From JBKPHS01 sp046729975 (GTDB taxonomy: Bacteria > Actinomycetota > Thermoleophilia > Solirubrobacterales > Thermoleophilaceae), in assembly GCA_046729975.1 (NCBI GenBank), contig JBKPHS010000081.1, positions 1 through 17,220 on the forward strand: a stretch of 17,220 bases of DNA, given 5' to 3'. Numbering within the stretch: the stretch's first letter is position 1; each line of letters starts with the position of its first letter. The translations under genes and the position numbers were made by a program. The notes under the pieces were generated by a model, which worked only from the letters and a program-made list of their open reading frames with translations, was not told the origin of the DNA and ran no database searches. This document shows positions 9,863 through 16,164 of this stretch, piece by piece.

Positions 9863-9872
9863 AGTCTAGGAT
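9863..9872. promoter_or_regulatory. Overlapping divergent -10-like hexamers between dxr and lanC
   Basis: The 27-base gap between the divergent dxr and lanC starts contains TAGACT on the minus strand (9868 to 9863) and TAGGAT on the plus strand (9867-9872). The two share two bases. Both fit the TANNNT actinobacterial -10 pattern and would start transcription within a few bases of each start codon. I found no convincing -35 hexamer for either, so this is weak. Confidence 0.25.
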
Positions 9873-9882
9873 CCGGCTCGCC

Positions 9883-11130
9883 GTGCCCCTGACCAGCTCA
9901 TCCGTGCCCTGGTCGCCCGTACTGTCCGGCGGCGACGCGAAGCGCGCCAGTGAAACCGTCGCGGAGCTCGCCGTGGAGCTGTCCCGGGAGCAGAGATCCC
10001 ATCCGGCACTCGCGTCGGGGGCAGCGGGCATCGCCGTCTTTCTCGACTACGCCGCCCGGGCGGGCATCTGGCAGGAGGGCTCGGCCGCCGCGACCGCCCT
10101 ACTGCGCGAGGCCGTGGCCGGCGCGAACGAGCACGGGCTCGGCCCGGACCTGTACGGCGGAATCCTCGGCACGGCATGGGCCGTCGTGCACACCCAGCCG
10201 CCAGGCACGGCCAACGTGGTTGCAGCGGCGGTGGACAGCGGCCTCGCGAGCTTCCTCGAGCGGCTTCCGGATCGAACGCACTTCGACCTGATCAGCGGGC
10301 TGGTCGGACACGGCGTCTACGCCCTCGAGCGGCTGCCGGAGCCAGGCGCCACGGAGCTCGTGGAGCGTGTCGTCGAGCGGCTCGCCGGCCAGGCGAGGCC
10401 CGTGAACGGCGGGATCGCCTGGGCGTCCGACTCGGCCGCCAAGGGCAACCCGGCCGGAGCCCGCCTGGACCTGGGACTCGCGCACGGCACGCCCGGCGTG
10501 ATCGCTCTGCTCGCGTCCTGTCATACCGCCGGCATCGCCCGTCGCCGCGTCGAGGAGCTGCTACCCCCGGCCGTCGCGTGGCTCTTGTCGCAGCGCCTCG
10601 ATGACGGCGGGCTTCCCTACTGGATCGAGCCCGGCACGCGCTCCGAACGCGCACGGACGGCGTGGTGCTACGGGGATCCCGGGGTGGCTCTCGCCGTGCT
10701 CAGGGCCGCCCGGGCACTCGGGAGAGATGACTGGGAGAGGGCGGCGCTCGAGCAGGCCGAGGCGGCCGCCGTCCGCCCGGCCGACCGAACGGGCGTGCAG
10801 GACTGCGGACTGTGCCACGGGGCGCTGGGACTCGCACACCTCTTCGGTCGCCTGTTCGCAGCCACGGACGACGTCCGGTTTGCCGTCGCCGCGCGCGATT
10901 GGATCGCGTGGGGACTCGACCGTCGTGTTCCGGGTCAGCCGCTAGGTGGCTTCCTCGCCGTCGAGTGGGACGAGGCCGGGCGGCGGATCGAGCGCGAGGA
11001 CCCCGGTCTGCTCACGGGCGCGGCCGGCGTCGGGCTCGCCCTGGCGGCAGCCGCGAGCAGCGTCGAGCCAGCCTGGGACCGGGTGATGCTGGTCTCTGGC
11101 CCGCCCCGGCGGGCGGCGTCGCCCACCTGA
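9883..11130 (+). CDS. lanC: Lanthionine synthetase C-like cyclase (LanC)
   Basis: A 415-residue zinc cyclase that catalyses Michael addition of cysteine thiols to dehydrated Ser/Thr in a lanthipeptide precursor. The zinc ligands are visible: Cys262 in AWCYGDPG (260-267) and Cys311-His312 in LCHGALG (310-316). His201 in LAHGTPG matches the catalytic histidine region of NisC. Seven GxxG-type repeats mark the alpha/alpha toroid of the family: near 46, 92, 139, 202, 264, 313 and 379. The C-terminal PAWDRVMLVS (396-405) is also typical. GTG at 9883 is the most likely start, since no ATG or other start lies between it and the dxr start. A second GTG at 9904 would shorten the protein by seven residues. 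It heads the cassette and is separated from lanA by 103 bases. Confidence 0.93.
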   Translation: MPLTSSSVPWSPVLSGGDAKRASETVAELAVELSREQRSHPALASGAAGIAVFLDYAARAGIWQEGSAAATALLREAVAGANEHGLGPDLYGGILGTAWAVVHTQPPGTANVVAAAVDSGLASFLERLPDRTHFDLISGLVGHGVYALERLPEPGATELVERVVERLAGQARPVNGGIAWASDSAAKGNPAGARLDLGLAHGTPGVIALLASCHTAGIARRRVEELLPPAVAWLLSQRLDDGGLPYWIEPGTRSERARTAWCYGDPGVALAVLRAARALGRDDWERAALEQAEAAAVRPADRTGVQDCGLCHGALGLAHLFGRLFAATDDVRFAVAARDWIAWGLDRRVPGQPLGGFLAVEWDEAGRRIEREDPGLLTGAAGVGLALAAAASSVEPAWDRVMLVSGPPRRAASPT

Positions 11131-11153
11131 CCCGTATAGATGTCCAGCTTGCC

Positions 11154-11163
11154 CGCGTACGCG
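11154..11163. promoter_or_regulatory. Palindrome abutting the lanA -35 element
   Basis: CGCGTACGCG is a perfect 10-bp palindrome ending one base before the -35 hexamer of the lanA promoter. A second short palindrome, CTCGCGAG (11180-11187), lies in the spacer of the same promoter. Either could be an activator or repressor site, but short GC palindromes are common by chance in this window. Confidence 0.25.
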
Positions 11164-11164
11164 A

Positions 11165-11194
11165 TTGACTCCCCCATTCCTCGCGAGTTAGATT
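11165..11194 (+). promoter_or_regulatory. lanA promoter (sigma-70/SigA-like)
   Basis: TTGACT (11165-11170), an 18-base spacer, and TAGATT (11189-11194) form the best consensus promoter in the window. It lies in the lanC-lanA gap. Transcription would start near 11201, giving a leader of about 33 bases before the lanA ATG. It lets lanA, and probably the methyltransferase and lanB, be expressed independently of lanC. Confidence 0.65.
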
Positions 11195-11220
11195 CATCCA
11201 CGGTACGGCTGTCCACTTCC

Positions 11221-11229
11221 GAGGAGGAG
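11221..11229 (+). promoter_or_regulatory. Strong ribosome binding site of lanA
   Basis: GAGGAGGAG lies four bases before the lanA ATG at 11234. It is among the strongest Shine-Dalgarno sequences in the window and fixes the precursor start. High translation suits a precursor needed in excess of its modifying enzymes. Confidence 0.75.
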
Positions 11230-11233
11230 CCAC

Positions 11234-11461
11234 ATGGCAGAGGAACACGGTCGCGAGGCTGTCGGCATCGGTCAGCTCGAGGCGATGCAGGCGGATATCG
11301 AGCTGCTCTGGCAAACGCTGGAGTTCAACAAGGAGACCATCCGGCCACTCGAGCGGAAGCCCCGCCCGGGCGAGAGGCCCGCGTCGACAGAGGGCTGCTC
11401 GACCGGCACGGTGTGCACCTCCTGCAGCAGCAACGGCTGCGTCATGACCGTCTACCACTGA
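11234..11461 (+). CDS. lanA: Class I lanthipeptide precursor peptide (LanA)
   Basis: A 75-residue peptide placed between lanC and lanB. Residues 1-50 are a charged, Cys-free leader with a likely helix at about 13-31 (GQLEAMQADIELLWQTL). Residues 51-75 form a Ser/Thr/Cys-rich core with Cys55, Cys61, Cys64 and Cys69, and Ser/Thr at 51, 52, 56, 57, 59, 62, 63, 65, 66 and 72. Each Cys has a Ser/Thr a few residues N-terminal, so up to four lanthionine rings are possible. The class I FNLD leader box is only partly matched by EFNKE (30-34). The Pro/Arg-rich hinge RKPRPGERPA (41-50) is a plausible cleavage region; no GG or GA motif is present. The tail VMTVYH is free of Cys. Ring pattern and cut site are inference. 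Confidence 0.9.
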   Translation: MAEEHGREAVGIGQLEAMQADIELLWQTLEFNKETIRPLERKPRPGERPASTEGCSTGTVCTSCSSNGCVMTVYH

Positions 11462-11495
11462 ACGCCCCCCGCATCGCCGCGGTGAAGGTCGTCAA

Positions 11496-12227
11496 GTGAG
11501 CGACTTCACCGACGATCACGATCCATACACGCTGCGGCACCTGGCCGCCGTTGGAATCGCCGAAGGAGCCGCCTGCCTCGACGTCGGGGCGGGCGGCGGC
11601 TCGGTGGCCAGTTGGATGGTCGAACGGGTGGGAGAGCGCGGGCGCGTGGTCGCCGTCGACATCGACGAAGGCCCGCTTCGCGAGGGGCTCCGAGGGACCG
11701 CTGCGGAGGTGCGAATCCTCGACGTCACCGGCGACGGTTTGCCGGAAGCGGCGTTCGACCTCGTGCACAGCCGGCTGATGCTCTGCAACCTGCGGGATCC
11801 CGGTGCCGTCCTCCAGCGCCTCGTCGCCGCGGCTCGGCCCGGCGGGACGGTGGTCCTGGCCGACCTCGACTTCACGACGCACCGGCCGACGTTCCCGGCT
11901 CCCGAATGGAACCGAGCGTGGCCCGCGTTCCTGAGCGGGCTCGACCACGCGGGCTGGGATCCGGCCTTCGGCGCGAGGCTCCCGGCGATGCTGGATGTCG
12001 CGGGCTTGGAGCAGGTCCAGGCGGAGACCTTGCGCCGCCACGTCCGTGGCGGGTCACGGACTTGCCGGATGACGACACGAGCGCTGGAGCGGGCCGCACA
12101 TGTCGTCGACGACCTGACCGCCGAGGACGTGGACGAGCTCCGCGGCCCGCTAAGCGATCCGGACCGGGCCTTCGTCGCCCCGGAGTTCACGATCGCGTGG
12201 GGCGTGCGCTCCGGGCGCGCCGCGTGA
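11496..12227 (+). CDS. SAM-dependent methyltransferase of the lanthipeptide cassette
   Basis: A 243-residue class I (Rossmann) methyltransferase. Motif I, CLDVGAGGGS (27-36), binds SAM. VVAVDID (51-57) gives the acidic residue for the ribose, DVTGDGLP (76-83) is motif II, and FDLVHSRLMLCNL (87-99) with RPGGTVVLADLD (114-125) complete the fold. It resembles UbiE-like small-molecule methyltransferases more than the PIMT-type O-methyltransferases known from other lanthipeptide clusters. The start is GTG 11496 with GAAGG seven bases upstream. It lies 34 bases after lanA and overlaps lanB by four bases (GTGA), so it is translationally tied to the dehydratase. The likely job is methylation of the modified peptide at its N-terminus, C-terminus or a side chain. 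Which of these cannot be told. Confidence 0.85.
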   Translation: MSDFTDDHDPYTLRHLAAVGIAEGAACLDVGAGGGSVASWMVERVGERGRVVAVDIDEGPLREGLRGTAAEVRILDVTGDGLPEAAFDLVHSRLMLCNLRDPGAVLQRLVAAARPGGTVVLADLDFTTHRPTFPAPEWNRAWPAFLSGLDHAGWDPAFGARLPAMLDVAGLEQVQAETLRRHVRGGSRTCRMTTRALERAAHVVDDLTAEDVDELRGPLSDPDRAFVAPEFTIAWGVRSGRAA

Positions 12228-15200
12228 GCGTTCCCCCCGCGGCCGCCGAGCCGACCGGCTTCTTCGTCCTTCGGACGCCGCTCTACCCGATCGACGAGCT
12301 GCGGGATTGGAGTCGCGGATGTGCGGATTGTGGCGACGATCACGCACGTACGGTCCTTCGCGAGCGGCTACGGGCACTGCTGGAGCGGCCCGAGCTCGCC
12401 GAGGCGATCTACGTCGCGTCTCCGGCCTTCCACGCCGCGCTTGACGAGTGGCGGGCCAATCCACTCGGCCGTCGCGGGCGCAAGGTCGAGCGATCGTTGG
12501 TCCGCTACGTGACGCGCGCGGGCAGCCGGCCCACGCCCTTCGGGCTGTTCGCGGGCTATGCGGTCGGACGGGTCGGCGCCGAGACGTCGCTCCGGCTCCC
12601 CCCATGCGCCGCCTACCGCCGGCACACGCGCCTCGACATGAGCTACCTGTCGGCTGTGGCGGAAGCCGCCGAGGCTGCGCCGGGCTTTCGGAGCGAGGCG
12701 CGCTACCGGCCAAACCGCACGATGTATCGGGCGGCTGGCCGGCTTCACTACGTGGAGCGGGCGAACGCCGACGGTGAGCGGCGGCTCGTCGCGGTCGCCG
12801 AGACGCCACCGCTCGCCGCGATCTTGGACCGCGCGGCCGGTGGGGCGAGACAGGACGAGCTGGCACAGGCGCTCGCGGAAAGAGGGGCCCCGGCCGAAAG
12901 GGCGCGCGAGTACGTCCGGAACCTCATCGACGCGAGGGCGCTCGAGCCGGGCATCGATCCGCCGGTGACTGGAGTGCCGGCGCTGCATGCACTCATCGCG
13001 GCGCTCGAGAGGCAGGAGTCCACGACCCGGCCGGCCGCCGTGCTGCGGGATGCTCAGGCCCGCCTGTCCGATCTAGATCGGGACGCCCTCGGGGTGGCGC
13101 CCGAGCGCTACGAATCCATCGCCGCAGGGCTCGAGCGGCTCGCCGTCCCGATCCAGCCGGGGAACCTGTTTCAGGTCGACCTCGCAAAGCCGGCGCCCGA
13201 GCTGGGTCTGAGCGGCGAGATCGTAGAAGAGCTGCTTCGCGGCGTCGAGCGGCTTCGCCTGCTGCACAGCGCGCGGCAGGATCCACTCGAAGCGCTGAGG
13301 ACACGGTTCCGCGATAGGTACGAGACGCGGACCGTCCCCATGCTGGAGGCCTTCGACGACGAGGCGGGAATCGGGCTCGAGGCGTTGCCGGAGCCCGCCC
13401 TGGGTGAAGACGCCATCGGCACGGCAGGCGCGCCCCCTCCGTGGCAGCCTCGCGACACCTTGCTGCTCGACAAGCTGATGAACGCGGCGCGCGCAGGCGG
13501 GCCCGAGATCGTGCTGCAGGACGCCGAGCTGCAGGCCATCGCGCCCGCCGAACTCCCCGAGCTGCCCGGAGCGTTCGCCGCGATGGCGACGCTCGCCGGC
13601 GAGCCGGGCAGTCCGCAGCTCGTGTTCCTGCACGGCGCCTTCGGGCCATCGGGAGCCCGCATGCTCGCCCGCTTCTGCGACGCCGATCCGGCGCTCCGGC
13701 GGCTGGTCGAGCAGCATCTGCGCGACGAGGAGTCGCTCGAGCCGGACGCCGTCTTCGCCGAGGTGGCGCACCTGCCGACGACGCGGCTCGGGAACGTGGT
13801 CCGTCGCCCCTTGCTGCGCGAATACGAGATCGACTACCTGGGGCCTTCCGGCGCACCCGAGGAGCGGCGGATCCCAGTGTCGGACCTCCTCGTCACGCTC
13901 GACGGCGACCGGTTGGTCCTGCGCTCCGAGCGCCTCGGCCGGCGGGTGGTGCCGCGCGTCTCGAGCGCGGTGGCGACCAGCCTGCCGCTTCCCCCTCTGT
14001 TCCGCCTCCTGGGAATGCTTCAGAACCAGGGTGCGTCCGGCCTGTCGTTCGACTGGGGCGCGCTCCGTGAGGCGGCGAGCCTGCCGCGGGTCCGCGCCGG
14101 GCGCACCGTGCTTGCGCTCGCGCGCTGGCGGATCGCCGCCGCTGATGTGCCCTCTCCCCACGCCCTCCGGCGGCTCCGCCGGGAGCGCGGGCTTCCTCGC
14201 TTCATCGCGGTGCACGAGCGCGGGAATCCGCTCACCGTGGACCTGGACAACCAGCTCTGCGTCGACGGGCTGCTCGCCATTCTGGACCGCAGAGGCGCCA
14301 TCCTCGCCTTCGAGATCCCAGGCGTGGATGACGGCCTCTGCGTGGAAGGACCGGAGGGTCGCTTCGTCCACGAGCTGCTCGTGCCTTTCACGAGGAGACG
14401 CGCCGCGGGTGAGCGCGCCGCGCCGGTTCGCCGGCTCCCCGCCGCCATCCCGTTCGTGGCGCGGCGTTTCCCGCCGGGATCGGACTGGCTGTACGCCAAG
14501 CTCTACGGCGGGCCGGCGGCGGTCGAGCGCACGCTCTGCGAGACGCTTGCGCCGCTCTGCGCGCGCCTCGCCGACCGGGAGGCGATCGACGGCTGGCACT
14601 TCCTCCGTTACAGCGACCCCGACCACCACCTCAGGCTGCGAATGCACGGCGACCCGGCGGCGCTTCAGGAGGTCGCGCTGCCGGAGCTGCAGCGGGCGGC
14701 GGGGGCGGAAATCGAGCAGGGCCGGCTCTGGCGCCTCGCGTTCGACACGTACGACCGGGAGATCGAGCGCTATGGCGGACCGGCAGCGATCGACACGGTG
14801 GAGTCGGTCTTCGCTGCGGACAGCACGGCCGTGGTCGAACTGCTGGCCGAGACTCAACAGGCGGAGGCGCGGCTCGATCTGGCCCTGCTCGGCGTGGACG
14901 CGCTGCTCGACGAGCTGGGGCTCGCGTCACAGGAGAAGCGCGCCACCGTGTCGGGACTCGCCGCCGGGCTGCGAGCCCGCCTGGGGCCGGCGGCGCCGGC
15001 GCCCAGGGAGCTCGGGATCGAGCTGCGCGCGTGCCGGTCACGGCTCGAGGAGGCACGCCACGAGGTGCGTGAAGGCCGGCCCCCGGCACTGGCCGGCGCC
15101 CTGAGAAAGCGCGCGACTGCGCTCGCTCCCCCGGCGCGTCGACTCGCCGAGCTGGAGGCCGCCGGCGAGCTCGCGACTCCTCTCTCCGAGATCGCGAAGA

Positions 15201-15316
15201 GCCTCGCCCACATGCACGTCAACCGTGTGTTGCGGGAGCCACAGCCGGAGGACGAGCTGCGCATCTACGACCGGCTCGACCGTCTCCACCGGTCGGAGGC
15301 CGCCCGCGCGAGCTGA
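12224..15316 (+). CDS. lanB: Class I lanthipeptide dehydratase (LanB), full length
   Basis: A protein of about 1030 residues that dehydrates Ser/Thr of the precursor using glutamyl-tRNA. The glutamylation part (Lant_dehydr_N) starts with FFVLRTPLYP (13-22; Arg17 resembles NisB Arg14) and carries RPTPFGLFAG (102-111), where Arg102 and Thr104 match NisB Arg87 and Thr89. The elimination domain (SpaB_C/thiopeptide type, about 750-1010) has DWLYAKLYGG and SDPDHHLRLRMHG. His802 is the probable equivalent of NisB His961. Both halves are fused, as in classical LanB and unlike split thiopeptide dehydratases. A CADC motif (33-36) near the N-terminus is unusual. The start is GTG 12224, overlapping the methyltransferase stop. 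The reading frame is open further upstream, but that part is the shadow of the methyltransferase. There is no clear Shine-Dalgarno, which fits coupling. Confidence 0.95.
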   Translation: MSVPPAAAEPTGFFVLRTPLYPIDELRDWSRGCADCGDDHARTVLRERLRALLERPELAEAIYVASPAFHAALDEWRANPLGRRGRKVERSLVRYVTRAGSRPTPFGLFAGYAVGRVGAETSLRLPPCAAYRRHTRLDMSYLSAVAEAAEAAPGFRSEARYRPNRTMYRAAGRLHYVERANADGERRLVAVAETPPLAAILDRAAGGARQDELAQALAERGAPAERAREYVRNLIDARALEPGIDPPVTGVPALHALIAALERQESTTRPAAVLRDAQARLSDLDRDALGVAPERYESIAAGLERLAVPIQPGNLFQVDLAKPAPELGLSGEIVEELLRGVERLRLLHSARQDPLEALRTRFRDRYETRTVPMLEAFDDEAGIGLEALPEPALGEDAIGTAGAPPPWQPRDTLLLDKLMNAARAGGPEIVLQDAELQAIAPAELPELPGAFAAMATLAGEPGSPQLVFLHGAFGPSGARMLARFCDADPALRRLVEQHLRDEESLEPDAVFAEVAHLPTTRLGNVVRRPLLREYEIDYLGPSGAPEERRIPVSDLLVTLDGDRLVLRSERLGRRVVPRVSSAVATSLPLPPLFRLLGMLQNQGASGLSFDWGALREAASLPRVRAGRTVLALARWRIAAADVPSPHALRRLRRERGLPRFIAVHERGNPLTVDLDNQLCVDGLLAILDRRGAILAFEIPGVDDGLCVEGPEGRFVHELLVPFTRRRAAGERAAPVRRLPAAIPFVARRFPPGSDWLYAKLYGGPAAVERTLCETLAPLCARLADREAIDGWHFLRYSDPDHHLRLRMHGDPAALQEVALPELQRAAGAEIEQGRLWRLAFDTYDREIERYGGPAAIDTVESVFAADSTAVVELLAETQQAEARLDLALLGVDALLDELGLASQEKRATVSGLAAGLRARLGPAAPAPRELGIELRACRSRLEEARHEVREGRPPALAGALRKRATALAPPARRLAELEAAGELATPLSEIAKSLAHMHVNRVLREPQPEDELRIYDRLDRLHRSEAARAS

Positions 15317-15337
15317 CACCGGCAAGCGGCGCCAGGC

Positions 15338-16162
15338 CTACAGGACCGCGACCGTCACGTAGTACGCGGTCACGGCGGTGAAGAAGACCGCGTCGAGGCG
15401 GTCGAGCACGCCGCCGTGGGCGCCGAAGAAGCGACCCGTGTCCTTCACGGAGAGATCGCGCTTGACGAGCGACTCGAAGAGATCCCCGACCGGCGCCGCG
15501 AGGGCCACGCAGAAGCCGATCAGAAGCGCGTCCGCGCCGGGGAACCAGTCCTGGTACGAGATCGCGAACAGCCAGAAGGCCAGCGTCCCGCCGGCTATCC
15601 CGGTGAGCAGCCCCTCGAGCGTCTTGTTCGGCGACACCCGCGGAGCGAGCGGCGTCCTGCCCCACGCGCGGCCGCCGAAGTAGGCGCAGGTGTCGCCGAC
15701 GAAGGTCCCGATCAGGACGTCCACCACGAGCGCGCCCCCGTGGTCGAGCTTGCGCAGCAGCACCGCGTGGGCAAATGCGAGCCCGATCCAGAGGACGCCG
15801 AAAAGCACGACCGCCATCGCCCAGGAGGCGTTCTCCCGCCGGGGACGCAGGAGAGTGAAGAAGAACGTGACCGGCACCGCGATCACGAGCGCCAGCAGGA
15901 TCTGGAACTGGTCGCCGTAGTTGGCGGCCAGCACGACGCCCGCCAGCGCCATGAAGCCCGCGACCGCGGCGGGCCGGGCCTGGCCCATCATCCGGTAGAG
16001 CTCGGCCAGCGCGAGCACGCCCAGGGCCACGAGCCCGAGCGCGAAGACGAGCCCGCCCTCGGCCACGATGAAGATGGCGAACGCGATCGCGGGCAGCGCC
16101 GCGAGCACGCGCGGCCCGAGGTCGGAGCGCCGCCGGCGCCGCCGCCGGCCCCGCGCCGCCAT
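15338..16162 (-). CDS. cdsA: Phosphatidate cytidylyltransferase (CDP-diglyceride synthase)
   Basis: A 274-residue polytopic membrane enzyme that makes CDP-diacylglycerol from phosphatidate and CTP for phospholipid synthesis. The family signature is complete at 231-257: SLVKRDLSVKDTG followed by AHGGVLDRLD. VGDTCAYFGGRAWGR (155-169) and SPNKTLEG (177-184) are the usual upstream motifs. About seven to eight hydrophobic segments are visible. The N-terminus is an arginine run (residues 4-12) likely to stay in the cytosol. ATG 16162 is chosen because it lies two bases after the uppS stop; a longer open frame to 16288 would overlap uppS by more than 120 bases. It converges on lanB with 21 bases between the stops and no clear terminator in them. 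Confidence 0.95.
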   Translation of the reverse strand: MAARGRRRRRRRSDLGPRVLAALPAIAFAIFIVAEGGLVFALGLVALGVLALAELYRMMGQARPAAVAGFMALAGVVLAANYGDQFQILLALVIAVPVTFFFTLLRPRRENASWAMAVVLFGVLWIGLAFAHAVLLRKLDHGGALVVDVLIGTFVGDTCAYFGGRAWGRTPLAPRVSPNKTLEGLLTGIAGGTLAFWLFAISYQDWFPGADALLIGFCVALAAPVGDLFESLVKRDLSVKDTGRFFGAHGGVLDRLDAVFFTAVTAYYVTVAVL

Positions 16163-16164
16163 TG

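Larger units (their letters stand above)
9883..15316 (+). other. Class I lanthipeptide biosynthetic cassette (lanC-lanA-methyltransferase-lanB)
   Basis: Four plus-strand genes form a minimal class I lanthipeptide cluster: cyclase, precursor, SAM methyltransferase and full-length dehydratase. The cassette is bounded exactly by dxr (start 9855) and cdsA (stop 15338), both on the opposite strand. It contains the complete set needed to dehydrate and cyclise one precursor. It lacks an exporter (LanT), a leader protease (LanP), immunity genes and a regulator. No target-site duplication or mobile-element remnant is visible at either edge. Confidence 0.9.

Noticed and set aside
9274..9882. Open frame extending lanC upstream through dxr
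   Set aside because: It is antisense to the confidently assigned dxr and has no LanC features before residue 1 at 9883.
11099..11114. 6-bp hairpin at the 3' end of lanC
   Set aside because: It lies within the last codons of lanC, has no T-run, and is in GC-rich coding sequence where such stems occur by chance.
11323..11337. FxLD-family lanthipeptide motif in the leader
   Set aside because: The sequence is EFNKE, with no Leu-Asp after the Phe. The adjacent methyltransferase is not clearly of the PIMT type that accompanies FxLD peptides.
11140..11499. Alternative 119-codon frame across lanA
   Set aside because: It starts ahead of the promoter's expected transcript start and has no strong ribosome site. 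The lanA frame has both, plus a lanthipeptide core.
11612..12223. Open frame extending lanB upstream by about 200 residues
   Set aside because: It is Arg/Pro-rich, unlike LanB, and lies wholly over the methyltransferase in another frame. GTG 12224 overlapping the methyltransferase stop is the natural start.
13073..14857. Minus-strand open frame of 594 codons
   Set aside because: It is antisense to lanB, with shadow-type composition (Arg, Gly, His, Glu-rich) and no domain motif. Long antisense frames are expected at this GC content.
9856..15337. Mobile-element ends or target-site duplication around the lanthipeptide cassette
   Set aside because: Comparing 9856-9882 with 15317-15337 shows no shared direct repeat, inverted repeat or integrase remnant.
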